Numbered from the stretch's first letter, positions 1 to 7,730 are shown. The stretch: DNA of 64,000 nt from CATQHS01 sp963422655 (GCA_963422655.1 OY730440.1:2944858-3008857), one strand, 5' to 3'. Numbers and translations: made by a program. The notes: a model not told the origin generated them from the letters alone.

Positions 1-840
1 CAGCTCGAACGGGTTGAAAGCATCGGGATCGTCGCTGCGCCGGATCGAAAACCCCTGGCCGTCCAGTAGTGCCAACCTCAACCCTGCCAGTGATGGAGGG
101 TTGGCCATTTTCACCCAGGAGTAACGAGAGCCAGGAGAACGACTACTGATTGATTCTCTGGGGTGATGCGAATCGGAACCGAGAACTTCGGCCCATGCCA
201 GCTTCCTCTTGTGGTATACGTCCGGTTTATCTCTGCCGGTATCGACCACCTCGATCGCGAACAGACCTTCATGATCCAGTATTGGCGCTAGTTTATTGCC
301 GGATAATTGCCAAGCGCCTGACGGGCCGTCCACATGAGCAAGAACAGTAACATATCCGTTCTCACTTATAGCTTGTAGTACCTCGATGGGAGATGCATCG
401 GCTGCATAGTCACTCGATCCTGAGTCGCCTCGATACCCCACTGCCCCCAGCAGTGCATCGATGTCGGCGGTTCCTTTGTCTATATCTAATACAGCAAGGA
501 TGTGAATGTTGCCGTTAGCAGTGATTTCTACACCAGGGAACAGGTGCAACTGTCGATAGCCATCAGGGCGCTCATGGTCCAAATCATCAAGTGCTTGTTT
601 GAGAGGGTCGATCCACTCTCCGGTGTTGTGATCTGTCACTGCTACGCAGTCCACACCGGCGCGCATGAATCCGAGTAACCAATCCCGGGGGGTGATCTGA
701 CGCAACGCGGCTTGCGCAGGTCCTTTACCGTAATCCATGGATGCAGGCGTGTGCGTGTGGAAATCGAATTTCCACCACCTTGCACCAGGATAAGACCAGC
801 GCTGGTCTGGGTTTGAAATCTCTGGCTGGGCACTATTCAT
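1..840 (-). CDS. PHP-domain phosphoesterase, TrlF-like (partial, N-terminal 280 residues)
   Basis: The frame is open from an ATG at 840 down to the window edge, so the gene is cut off at its 3' side. The N-terminal half is a PHP metal-dependent phosphoesterase domain: F-H-T-H-T near residue 28, V-T-D-H-N near 68, G-V-E-I-T near 102, L-A-H-V-D near 165 and G-S-D-S-H-H near 218 supply the usual metal ligands. After this comes a stretch with S-L-A-G-L-R-L-A-L, which in TrlF-type proteins leads into a large SMC/AAA-like ATPase; that part would lie outside the window. A good ribosome binding site (GGAGGTGG) precedes the ATG. It lies 39 nt downstream of the AlbA_2 gene on the same strand and is probably co-transcribed. 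The substrate is unknown. Confidence 0.85.
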   Translation of the reverse strand, partial: MNSAQPEISNPDQRWSYPGARWWKFDFHTHTPASMDYGKGPAQAALRQITPRDWLLGFMRAGVDCVAVTDHNTGEWIDPLKQALDDLDHERPDGYRQLHLFPGVEITANGNIHILAVLDIDKGTADIDALLGAVGYRGDSGSSDYAADASPIEVLQAISENGYVTVLAHVDGPSGAWQLSGNKLAPILDHEGLFAIEVVDTGRDKPDVYHKRKLAWAEVLGSDSHHPRESISSRSPGSRYSWVKMANPPSLAGLRLALLDGQGFSIRRSDDPDAFNPFEL

Positions 841-879
841 ACGGCCACCTCCACCTACTGTATGTCTATTCCTGTAAGC

Positions 880-2634
880 TCATTTCCCTGCTATACGGCT
901 GTATTCCAAGAGCACCGACTGGCCCATGACGTTCATGATTCGAACCGTTGCCTCCATTCCGTTGGCGTCAGTGACGCTCAACTCCTCCCCGAAGATGAAG
1001 TTGACAGGCTGCGGCACGCCTGCGTTGATGGTGATATTGGATGCATAGAGATAAGTCCTGCCGAACTCATCTCGAATGGGATTTAGTCGTCCGGTCAAGC
1101 CCGGAATGCTACCGGTTGCTTCGGGGAAGATTACCGAGCCGCCTTCGGGTCGAGTATTCAGATTGAGAGTGAGCGATCTTCGTGACGGAACCCACCCGAG
1201 CTCCAGTTGGGCCGCGAAGCCTTTGGCGGCCGCGAATACCGTCATCGGCAGATGGGCAACGTGCAGATCGACGACGGCCTCTCCATTGTCGTTCGTGGTC
1301 GCGCGTTTCCATGTCTTGTTCGGAAACAGTGTCAACACGTCCACATCGGCCAACGGCTCGCTGCCGCTGTGTACAGTGATAACGGCGTTTGTTGGTGTGG
1401 ATTCCAACGACGCGGCTGGAACCGCGAGACAGAGTGCGGTTCCGTCTATGAGTCGAAAGTCGGGAAGTGTGCCGCATAGCTCCCAAGTCTCTCGCTGGAT
1501 GATAGGGACCCCGTCTCCCCGTCGCTCCATGAAGAAGTGTCTTCCACTCGTTCCTTCGATGCCCACAACGCTTACCCTGCCCAGAACCGAAGTCAGTACT
1601 TCGTTACGTGTCGATTGCCGATCGCCCATACTTTCGATCGTCAGGTTGTTGGGAAGTGGGCCAGGAGAGCAAAGCTCGAGCCGATTCTCGAACATCGAGA
1701 GCCTGATCCTGCTGCCTCGAATCGAGTAGTCACGGTGAACGACGGCGTTGACCAGCGCCTCGAACAGGACCTTTTTGCTGTACTGGGGGATATCTCGGCG
1801 CGCCGGATTCTTATGCGCTGCAATGCTCATGTTGCGCACGGCGAAAGCCAGAGCGTCCGTAATCTGCCTGTTGATCGGCCCGCCGATGATTTGTGTATCC
1901 AACTGCCCGGATGCCTTGTCTACACCCCGGTAGCGGGTTGCGATAATGCAGGCGTTGGGGAGCCATCGTTCGGGTGAGTTACTGCACAGCAGCACACCCG
2001 CGACGGTGGCCCGCGTCACGTCTTTCACGTCGGGTGCCAGCAACCCCATCTTCTCCAGCGCCAGTTCCGGATCGGCGGCGCTCTCAGCGCTGAGTAGAGG
2101 TCTCCACAGGGCCTCGTCGAGCGTCCCGAACCCTGTCTCGGGCACGGGCTGCTTGTCGAACCAGAGAAAGCGCGCCTGGCCTCGCCTCTGCGCCAAGCGC
2201 AGCCGTTCGTCACCGGCTATTTTTCGCTTGGTACTACCCACCCGGATGTAGCTACCGCCGGGACTGTCGTGCGGTGCGTGTCCCTCGGGGACTTCCACCA
2301 GCAGAAATGACTTACCTTCGGTTATCTCCTTGCGAAATATATTGACCCTGATCAAGGGATTTACAAGGTTGGTGCATACTTCTGATATAAGGCGTTCCAC
2401 TTCGTCCATCTGCGGGCGGGACAGGCCCTGAACATCACCTGCGTCGGTGATGCCGCACAGCAGCACGCCGCCGTTGGTGTTGGCAAAGGCGGCGATTTCG
2501 TCCGCCCAATCCTCACGCTGAGGGCTTTTGGGACGATTGCCGACGAATACGATTTCTTTGAATTCCCAGTTGCTGTCTTCGCCCAATCGAAGTTGGCGCC
2601 TGACTGCTTCGTCGCTGTACGGCATTGCTGCCAT
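880..2634 (-). CDS. Schlafen AlbA_2 / HATPase-type DNA-binding protein with C-terminal beta-rich domains
   Basis: A 584-residue protein. Residues about 15-130 fit the AlbA_2 (Schlafen-like, divergent AAA-4) domain: N-W-E-F-K-E, A-A-F-A-N-T-N-G-G, and Y-I-R-V-G-S. Residues about 280-390 contain E-A-L-V-N-A-V-V-H-R-D-Y-S, the usual HATPase_c_4-like partner region of this family. The last 180 residues are not the usual winged helix; they look like Ig-like or carrier-type beta domains (repeated V-x-V and G-E-A-V-V-D motifs), which is unusual. Members of this family are annotated as transcription regulators or RNA/DNA-directed accessory proteins. It is the first gene of a two-gene operon with the PHP protein. 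GC is a little lower than the flanking housekeeping genes. ATG at 2625 is an alternative start. Confidence 0.8.
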   Translation of the reverse strand: MAAMPYSDEAVRRQLRLGEDSNWEFKEIVFVGNRPKSPQREDWADEIAAFANTNGGVLLCGITDAGDVQGLSRPQMDEVERLISEVCTNLVNPLIRVNIFRKEITEGKSFLLVEVPEGHAPHDSPGGSYIRVGSTKRKIAGDERLRLAQRRGQARFLWFDKQPVPETGFGTLDEALWRPLLSAESAADPELALEKMGLLAPDVKDVTRATVAGVLLCSNSPERWLPNACIIATRYRGVDKASGQLDTQIIGGPINRQITDALAFAVRNMSIAAHKNPARRDIPQYSKKVLFEALVNAVVHRDYSIRGSRIRLSMFENRLELCSPGPLPNNLTIESMGDRQSTRNEVLTSVLGRVSVVGIEGTSGRHFFMERRGDGVPIIQRETWELCGTLPDFRLIDGTALCLAVPAASLESTPTNAVITVHSGSEPLADVDVLTLFPNKTWKRATTNDNGEAVVDLHVAHLPMTVFAAAKGFAAQLELGWVPSRRSLTLNLNTRPEGGSVIFPEATGSIPGLTGRLNPIRDEFGRTYLYASNITINAGVPQPVNFIFGEELSVTDANGMEATVRIMNVMGQSVLLEYSRIAGK

Positions 2635-2836
2635 CCTATTGCTGTGAGATCAGCGAACTTCCCCTTCACTGTCGTTGAACTCCAGCCGGAATCTCGTCGG
2701 TCTCGACACCTCGTTTGGTTATGATTTGCGGTCCTTTCGTCAAGGCTCGTCTCCAGCGTCAGCTATATTGCCTCGGCCCGCCGAACAGCCGATTCGGAGT
2801 GATCGAAGCAGCTTTCGCCGTCGATCAGGATCGTTC

Positions 2837-4390
2837 ATGACCGAAGAACCCATCTACGACGCCCGCACCTTCTGGGAGTTGCTCCAGCGCCGGGTCGAGA
2901 TCAGCGGTGATCGGACGATGCTCATCGACGAGACCGACCGCACCGTGACCTTCGCCGAGTTGACCGACCGGGCCGAACAGGTGGCGGCCGGCCTGCACGC
3001 CCTGGGGGTGGGGGAGTCCACCCCGGTCACATGGATCCTTCCCACCCGCATCGAGACCATCGTGGTCAGCTTCGCCCTGTGCCGGCTCGGTGCGGTGCAG
3101 AACCCGATCATCCACATCTACCGGCACCGAGAGGTGCGTTTCTGCATCGCTGAGACCGGAGCCCGGCTGGTGATACATCCGGGCACCTGGGGTGGTTTCG
3201 ATTACGGAGCCATGATCGACGAGGTCACCGCCGACCTCGACCCCCGGCCCGAGACTCTGGTCGGCTACGACACCTTGCCCACCGGCGACCCGGCCACGCT
3301 GCCACCCCCGCCCCGATCCGGCGGCGACGCCCCGGTTCGGTGGTTGTACTACACGTCGGGCACCACCGCCGATCCCAAAGGAGTCGAACACACCGACGAA
3401 ACACTGATTGCCGGCGGTATCGGGCTGGCTCGGGCGCTCGACATGAGCATCGAGGACGTCGGCTCCATTGCCTTCCCATACGCTCACATAGGCGGTCCCG
3501 ACTACATCGTCACCATGCTGGTCAGCGGTTTCCCGGCCGTGTTGGTCGAGCGGTTCACCCCGGCTGGTGCCGTGGCCGCTTTCAACCGTCACGGCGTGAC
3601 CATGGCCGGCGGATCGACCGCGTTCTACCAGATGTTTCTGGCCGAGGACCGCAAGGCAGCCGGCCCCGCCATCGGATCGCTGCGGCTGCTGTCGGGCGGG
3701 GGAGCGCCCAAGCCACCCGAGGTCTACTTCGAGGTGAAGGAGCAGATGGGGGTGCCGGTAGTCCACGGCTACGGCATGACCGAATGCCCGATGATCAGCC
3801 AGGGATCACCCCACGACAGCGACGACCAACTGGCCCACACCGACGGCCGGCCCGTGTTCGGCTGCGAGGTCGGCATCGTTGGCCCCGACGGCGCCGAGGT
3901 GACACCGGGCGAGGTCGGCGAAGTACGGGTTCGAGGTCCGATGCTGTTCAAGGGCTACACCGATGCCGCCCTCGACGCTGCCGCTTTCGACTCCGAGGGC
4001 CGGTTCCGCACCGGCGACTTGGCGGTGAAGCGAGCCGACGGCCACATATCGCTGAGCGGTCGGGTCAAGGATGTCATCATCCGCAAAGGCGAGAACATCT
4101 CGGCCCGAGAGATCGAGGACATCTTGTACGCCCACCCCAAAGTGGAAGCGGCGGCGGTGATCGGGCTGCCCGACCCCGAGCGGGGCGAGCGGGTGTGCGC
4201 GGTGGTGGAGACGGCGGTCGGTCAGGAGCCGCTGACCTTCGCCGAGATGGTGGCAGCCTGTGAGGAGGCCGGGCTCATGCGCCAGAAGGTGCCCGAACAA
4301 CTGGAGGTCCACCAAGGTCCGTTGCCCCGCAACGCCACCATGAAGATCCTCAAGCACGACCTTCGAGCCCTATACGGAACCGACCCCTGA
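2837..4390 (+). CDS. AMP-dependent acyl-CoA synthetase / ligase
   Basis: A 517-residue ANL-superfamily adenylating enzyme that activates a carboxylic acid as acyl-AMP and transfers it to CoA. Seen: the phosphate-binding loop Y-Y-T-S-G-T-T-A-D-P-K-G near residue 170, V-H-G-Y-G-M-T-E near 310, the R-T-G-D-L-A hinge region near 390, and the C-terminal G-R-V-K-D-V-I-I-R-K-G-E-N-I-S-A-R-E-I-E-D block. The catalytic lysine region near the end (N-A-T-M-K-I-L-K) is present. I chose ATG 2837 because the frame upstream of it, back to 2675, has no family resemblance and runs through the promoter region shared with the divergent AlbA_2 gene. The substrate cannot be read from sequence; nearby ferredoxin and acyl-CoA dehydrogenase genes suggest lipid or terpenoid/steroid catabolism. 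Confidence 0.9.
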   Translation: MTEEPIYDARTFWELLQRRVEISGDRTMLIDETDRTVTFAELTDRAEQVAAGLHALGVGESTPVTWILPTRIETIVVSFALCRLGAVQNPIIHIYRHREVRFCIAETGARLVIHPGTWGGFDYGAMIDEVTADLDPRPETLVGYDTLPTGDPATLPPPPRSGGDAPVRWLYYTSGTTADPKGVEHTDETLIAGGIGLARALDMSIEDVGSIAFPYAHIGGPDYIVTMLVSGFPAVLVERFTPAGAVAAFNRHGVTMAGGSTAFYQMFLAEDRKAAGPAIGSLRLLSGGGAPKPPEVYFEVKEQMGVPVVHGYGMTECPMISQGSPHDSDDQLAHTDGRPVFGCEVGIVGPDGAEVTPGEVGEVRVRGPMLFKGYTDAALDAAAFDSEGRFRTGDLAVKRADGHISLSGRVKDVIIRKGENISAREIEDILYAHPKVEAAAVIGLPDPERGERVCAVVETAVGQEPLTFAEMVAACEEAGLMRQKVPEQLEVHQGPLPRNATMKILKHDLRALYGTDP

Positions 4391-4437
4391 TTCCTGGCGC
4401 GACGACGGGCACCGAGATCGATCACGTTGACACATCG

Positions 4438-4518
4438 TGCACCTCGACAACATGCACCTCGACAAGGAGCACGGTAAGCAACGAGTACGGTAGGCAACGG
4501 GCGCGGTAAACAACGTCG
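4438..4518. repeat. two short tandem repeat sets upstream of the Sec-arsC gene
   Basis: A 15-bp unit (TGCACCTCGACAACA type) occurs twice at 4438-4467. A 16-bp unit (ACGGTAAGCAACGAGT type, imperfect) follows three times at 4471-4486, 4487-4502 and 4503-4518. The array ends at the ribosome binding site of the next gene (GGGAGGGAG, 4518-4526). It may hold operator copies or be a replication-slippage product. Confidence 0.8.
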
Positions 4519-4530
4519 GGAGGGAGTTCA

Positions 4531-4905
4531 GTGGCCGAAGTCACGATCTATCACAACCAGAATTGAAACTCGTCTCGCAACGCCGTGGCGGTCGCCGCGG
4601 AGATGGGAGTGGTCTTCGATGAGGTCCGTTACCTGAAGACACCACCGGACGAGGAGTCGCTGCGAGCCATCGTGGCCAAGCTGGAGGACCCGGTCGAGAA
4701 CCTCGTCCGTAAGGACGCTCAGTTCGCCAAGCTGGGGCTGGCCGAAAGCGACTACGTGGGCAGCCCCGACGCGGTCGTGACCGTGTTGGTGAAACACCCC
4801 CGGCTGATGCAGCGCCCGGTACTGGTCCGAGGCGACCGGGCCATAATCGGCCGGCCCTTGGCTGGCACCAAGGCCAGAGGCCGGATCGAGTCCCTGCTGC
4901 GATGA
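4531..4905 (+). CDS. arsC: ArsC-family arsenate reductase, selenocysteine-containing (UGA at codon 12)
   Basis: Read through the in-frame TGA at 4564-4566, this is a full-length 124-residue ArsC/glutaredoxin-type reductase starting at GTG 4531 with a strong ribosome binding site. The N-terminus reads V-T-I-Y-H-N-Q-N-U-N-S-S-R-N-A, which lines up with the family motif H-N-P-x-C-S-x-S-R, so the UGA sits on the catalytic cysteine (position 12). The arginines that hold arsenate in the E. coli plasmid enzyme (60, 94, 107) have counterparts at 60, 95 and 108. Downstream sequence shows the normal L-K-T-P-P and L-V-R-K-D blocks and ends at a TGA at 4903-4905. Intact coding sequence on both sides of the UGA argues against a pseudogene. 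Established for the family: reduces arsenate to arsenite with glutathione/glutaredoxin-type thiols. Inferred here: selenol as nucleophile. Sec insertion genes are not in this window. Confidence 0.85.
4573..4603 (+). promoter_or_regulatory. candidate bacterial SECIS hairpin in arsC
   Basis: Six nucleotides after the UGA, UCUCGC (4573-4578) can pair with GCGGAGA (4597-4603) leaving one bulged G. Inside, GGC (4587-4589) pairs with GCC (4594-4596) around an apical GGUC loop that starts 23 nt after the UGA. An apical loop with a GU and a distance of this order are what SelB-recognised bacterial SECIS elements show. An alternative fold (CGCC/GGCG, 4581-4590) competes. Hand-folded only. Confidence 0.45.
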
Positions 4906-4923
4906 CCACGCTGCGATGCTGCG

Positions 4924-5019
4924 ATGGACTTGGCCCGGTACCGAGGCGATCTGAGCGCGGCTCTGGCCCGCCTCGACGAGCTGGCTACGCTGATACCGGC
5001 GCGTGATCGGGCGCGCTGA
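4924..5019 (+). CDS. possible 31-residue ORF after arsC
   Basis: A short open frame follows arsC, with an ATG inside a threefold CTGCGATG repeat (4897-4904, 4911-4918, 4919-4926). The product is alpha-helical in character (D-L-S-A-A-L-A-R-L-D-E-L) and rich in Leu, Ala and Arg. No ribosome binding site is clear and I recognise no family; it may not be translated. Confidence 0.2.
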   Translation: MDLARYRGDLSAALARLDELATLIPARDRAR

Positions 5020-5110
5020 CAGCGTCGGCGGTACCGGCTAGAGTTCGGCCCGGTCCAAGACACCGGGCTCGGCCCTACCAAGGGTCCGGGCCGTCACGAA
5101 GGGGAAACCG

Positions 5111-5305
5111 ATGCGAATTGTCGTCGACTTCGATCTGTGCGAGAGCAACGCCGTCTGCATGCAGATAGCGCCCGACATCTTCGAGGTGCGCGACGACGAC
5201 TTCCTCTACGTACTCGACGAGACCCCAGGCGAAGCCGACCGGCAACGAGTGGAGGAATGCGTACAGCGCTGCCCCAAGCAGGCCATCTCAGTTGTCGAAG
5301 ACTGA
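5111..5305 (+). CDS. [3Fe-4S] ferredoxin
   Basis: A 64-residue acidic ferredoxin starting at ATG 5111. Cysteines at positions 10, 16 and 54 in the pattern C-x5-C ... C-P (C-E-S-N-A-V-C and Q-R-C-P-K-Q-A-I) with the usual fourth cysteine of 4Fe clusters missing from the first motif fit the single-cluster [3Fe-4S] type that feeds electrons to cytochrome P450s in actinobacteria. A-P-D-I-F-E-V follows the first motif as in that family. It lies 36 nt before a ferredoxin reductase gene, so the two form an electron-transfer pair. No P450 gene is in the window; the oxygenase partner must be elsewhere. Confidence 0.88.
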   Translation: MRIVVDFDLCESNAVCMQIAPDIFEVRDDDFLYVLDETPGEADRQRVEECVQRCPKQAISVVED

Positions 5306-5341
5306 CCCCGGCTGGCACGATCCCGACCACCCCGACGATCA

Positions 5342-6586
5342 TTGCCCACCCCATCCTCTGTAACCATCGTCGGCGCCTCCCTGGCCGGCCTGCGAGCGGC
5401 CGAGACGCTTCGCGCTGACGGCTTCGACGGCCCGATAACCCTGATCGGCGACGAGGCTCACCTGCCCTATGACCGCCCACCCCTGTCCAAGCAGGTGCTG
5501 GCCGGGGACTGGGAGCCCGACCGCACAGCACTGTCCACCTCCGAGAGGCTGGCCGAGCTCGACCTCGATCTACGGCTCGGCACCCGAGCCACCAGTTTCG
5601 ACTTGACCACCCGCACGCTGGGGTTGGCCGGCTCGGAGACGACGGCCGGTGGCCCGGCGGAGCCCGGCGGAGCCCGGCCCGACGAAACGCTGACCGTTGA
5701 CTCGATGCTGATCGCAACCGGGGCCAGGTGTCGCACCCTCGGCCCGGGGCCACGGCTCGAGGGCGTCCACGTGCTGCGCTCCCTCGACGACTGTCTGGCC
5801 CTGCGGGCCGACTTCGAAGCCTCGCCGGCTCGGGTGGTTGTGGTGGGCGCCGGCTTCATCGGAGCCGAGGTGGCGGCCACGGCTCGGACCAAGGGCCTGG
5901 ACGTGGTGATGATCGAAGCTCTGCCCACCCCGCTGAGCCGGGTTCTGGGCCCCGAGATGGGGGCGGTGTGTGCGGCCGTGCACCGCGACCACGGCGTGGA
6001 TCTGCGTACCGGCACCGGGGTGGAAGGCATCGACGGCGCCGACCGGGTGGAGCGGGTCCGCCTTTCGGACGGGTCGGTGATCGACGCCGACGTCGTGGTG
6101 GTCGGTATCGGGGTGACCCCCAACACCGAATGGCTCGAAGGCTCGGGCCTGACCATCGACAATGGCGTCGTGTGCGACGCCACCGGCTGGGCCGGGCCCG
6201 GCGTGGCCGCGGCCGGTGACGTGGCCCGCTGGCCCAACCGGCGGTTCGGCTTGGTCATACGAGTCGAGCACTGGGACAACGCCGCCGCCCAGGGCGCTCA
6301 CGCCGCCCGGCGACTCCTCGGTACCGCCGAGCCGTTCGCACCGATCCCGTGGTTCTGGAGCGATCAGTACGACCGCAAGATCCAACTGGCCGGCCACGTG
6401 CACCCCGATGACGACGTCCGAGTAGTGGCCGGATCGGTTGAACAGCGTCGGTTCGTCGCCCTCTACGGTCGTGGGGACCGGCTGGTGGGAGTGCTCGGAT
6501 TCAACCGGCCCCGGCACGTCATGCGATACCGAGCCATGATCGAGCAGGAAGCAACCTTCGACGAAGCTGTCGCGGCCGAGGTCTGA
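5342..6586 (+). CDS. FAD-dependent ferredoxin reductase (rhodocoxin/putidaredoxin reductase type)
   Basis: A 414-residue pyridine-nucleotide disulfide oxidoreductase-fold protein. The FAD-binding start V-T-I-V-G-A-S-L-A-G-L-R-A-A-E is at the extreme N-terminus; the NAD(P)H-binding motif V-V-V-G-A-G-F-I-G-A-E-V-A is near residue 165; A-A-G-D-V-A-R-W near residue 285 is the second FAD motif; the C-terminal reductase domain follows. It transfers electrons from NAD(P)H to the upstream ferredoxin. The only sensible start is TTG 5342; there is no in-frame ATG or GTG before the FAD motif. Closely spaced after the ferredoxin gene, so likely translated from the same mRNA. Confidence 0.9.
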   Translation: MPTPSSVTIVGASLAGLRAAETLRADGFDGPITLIGDEAHLPYDRPPLSKQVLAGDWEPDRTALSTSERLAELDLDLRLGTRATSFDLTTRTLGLAGSETTAGGPAEPGGARPDETLTVDSMLIATGARCRTLGPGPRLEGVHVLRSLDDCLALRADFEASPARVVVVGAGFIGAEVAATARTKGLDVVMIEALPTPLSRVLGPEMGAVCAAVHRDHGVDLRTGTGVEGIDGADRVERVRLSDGSVIDADVVVVGIGVTPNTEWLEGSGLTIDNGVVCDATGWAGPGVAAAGDVARWPNRRFGLVIRVEHWDNAAAQGAHAARRLLGTAEPFAPIPWFWSDQYDRKIQLAGHVHPDDDVRVVAGSVEQRRFVALYGRGDRLVGVLGFNRPRHVMRYRAMIEQEATFDEAVAAEV

Positions 6587-6615
6587 TCCGGCCCCGTGAC
6601 CGCGTCTTTCATCCC

Positions 6616-7125
6616 GTGGTGACGAAGGGCTCGGTCGCCATCGCCGCCGGTCTCATAGCGATCTCGTGTAGCGCCGAGAGCGAACCGGCCGTCTACGACA
6701 GAACCGGTCTCGAATCCGGGATAGGCGCCGCCCTGGTGCCCGACAGGCCCGGGGTCGTGTCCGGCGTGAGCTGTCCCGATGTCGACCTGAGGGCCGATGC
6801 AGAGCCGCCCGAGACCACCACTCTGCAATGTCGGGCTGTCATCGGCGAGACGCCGGTGGCAGTCACGGTGCGGGTCACCGGTGGCCGGGTCGATGTCTCC
6901 ACTGATGCCTTCCTGGTGGACGTGGCCATGTTGGAGGAGCAGAGCGCGGCGCGGCTGAGCAAAGATCTGGGCCCGACCACCGTTGATTGCGACACCGATC
7001 CGGTGCTGGTGAGCGTTGCGGGCACGATCCTGGCCTGTGAGGCCTCCGATGCCAGGGGGGTGGCGCACCCCATCTCGATCACGATCGTGTCCGAGACCGG
7101 TGACTGGGAGCTGGGCCTGGGTTGA
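6616..7125 (+). CDS. putative lipoprotein with two DUF4333-like repeats
   Basis: A 169-residue exported protein. The N-terminus is short, basic and hydrophobic and ends in A-I-S-C, a weak lipobox. Two repeated segments each have a pair of cysteines about 18 residues apart (V-S-C-P-D ... L-Q-C-R-A and V-D-C-D-T ... L-A-C-E-A), as in the DUF4333 domain of mycobacterial lipoproteins, whose function is unknown. Start is GTG 6616 or GTG 6619. Follows the ferredoxin reductase by 29 nt. Confidence 0.6.
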   Translation: MVTKGSVAIAAGLIAISCSAESEPAVYDRTGLESGIGAALVPDRPGVVSGVSCPDVDLRADAEPPETTTLQCRAVIGETPVAVTVRVTGGRVDVSTDAFLVDVAMLEEQSAARLSKDLGPTTVDCDTDPVLVSVAGTILACEASDARGVAHPISITIVSETGDWELGLG

Positions 7126-7189
7126 CCATCCCGGAATAGCGTTGACCGTCGGGGAGGAGTATAAAAGTCAGGAGCAGGAGGAGGCGCCG

Positions 7190-7291
7190 ATGAGTCCTGG
7201 TACTCTGTGGCGTCCCGCTCCCGGGCGGGATGTGTCGTGCTTGGAGCACGAGCTGCCGGTCTCGCACTGCGATCCGGTGGCAGGGTCCTGA
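7190..7291 (+). CDS. 33-residue ORF immediately upstream of rpsO
   Basis: An ATG at 7190 has the strongest ribosome binding site of this region, AGGAGGAGG (7176-7184), five bases before it. The 33-residue product contains C-L-E-H-E-L-P-V-S-H-C (residues 17-27), a possible metal-binding arrangement. It ends 18 nt before the rpsO start. It could be a translated leader peptide controlling rpsO, a small metal-binding protein, or a chance ORF in the structured S15 leader. I know no homologue. Confidence 0.4.
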   Translation: MSPGTLWRPAPGRDVSCLEHELPVSHCDPVAGS

Positions 7292-7309
7292 ACCCGACTG
7301 AGGAACTCA

Positions 7310-7591
7310 ATGCCCGCCAACCTCCCACCCAAGGCCGAGACCATCGCCTCGATGACGCAAGCCTTCGGATTGGCCTTCACCGACACTGGCTCCCCCGAAG
7401 TCCAGATCGCCTTGCTGTCCGACCGCATCAGCCATCTCACCGATCACCTGAGAACCCACAAGAAGGATCATCACGGTCGGCGAGGCTTGCTGATGCTGGT
7501 CGGCCGGCGAAGAAGGTTGCTCGACTACGTGAAGGACAATGACATCGACCGTTACCGGGCGGTGATAACTCACCTCGGCCTGCGACGCTGA
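7310..7591 (+). CDS. rpsO: 30S ribosomal protein S15
   Basis: A 93-residue protein with the S15 signature: D-T-G-S-P-E-V-Q-I-A-L-L, then L-T-D-H-L-R-T-H-K-K-D-H-H-G-R-R-G-L, and R-R-L-L-D-Y-V. S15 binds 16S rRNA helices 20-22 early in 30S assembly and often represses its own mRNA through the leader. Start ATG 7310. Followed by a terminator-like hairpin and then pnp, the conserved rpsO-pnp order. Confidence 0.97.
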   Translation: MPANLPPKAETIASMTQAFGLAFTDTGSPEVQIALLSDRISHLTDHLRTHKKDHHGRRGLLMLVGRRRRLLDYVKDNDIDRYRAVITHLGLRR

Positions 7592-7601
7592 GCATGACAC
7601 G

Positions 7602-7620
7602 GCGGTCCCACCCGGACCGC
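7602..7620 (+). terminator. rpsO: hairpin after rpsO, probable weak terminator
   Basis: GCGGTCC (7602-7608) and GGACCGC (7614-7620) form a perfect 7-bp stem with a CACCC loop, 10 nt after the rpsO stop. Only TGTTCC follows, so it lacks a strong U run and may act partially, letting some transcripts continue into pnp. Confidence 0.5.
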
Positions 7621-7693
7621 TGTTCCGGTTGATCGCAGCGATCGGCCGGCGACGATCCCAGAAACAACCGAGAGGTGCGACCGCACCGGTACT

Positions 7694-7730
7694 AGTCGTA
7701 TCGGCCTCGCTCGGTGGGACCGATACGACT
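7694..7730 (+). promoter_or_regulatory. pnp: pnp leader hairpin (candidate RNase III site)
   Basis: AGTCGTATCGG (7694-7704) and CCGATACGACT (7720-7730) are a perfect 11-bp inverted repeat with a 15-nt loop, 62 nt before the pnp start. In many bacteria the pnp leader carries such a stem, cut by RNase III and then used by PNPase for autoregulation. The structure is seen; the role is inferred. Confidence 0.6.

Noticed and set aside
2675..2836. N-terminal extension of the acyl-CoA ligase
   Set aside because: No family resemblance and it runs through the divergent promoter region; ATG 2837 matches the family start.
4567..4905. arsC as a pseudogene broken by a nonsense codon, with a shorter ORF starting at 4585
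   Set aside because: The coding sequence is intact on both sides, the stop falls on the catalytic cysteine, and a second gene shows the same substitution; selenocysteine explains both better.
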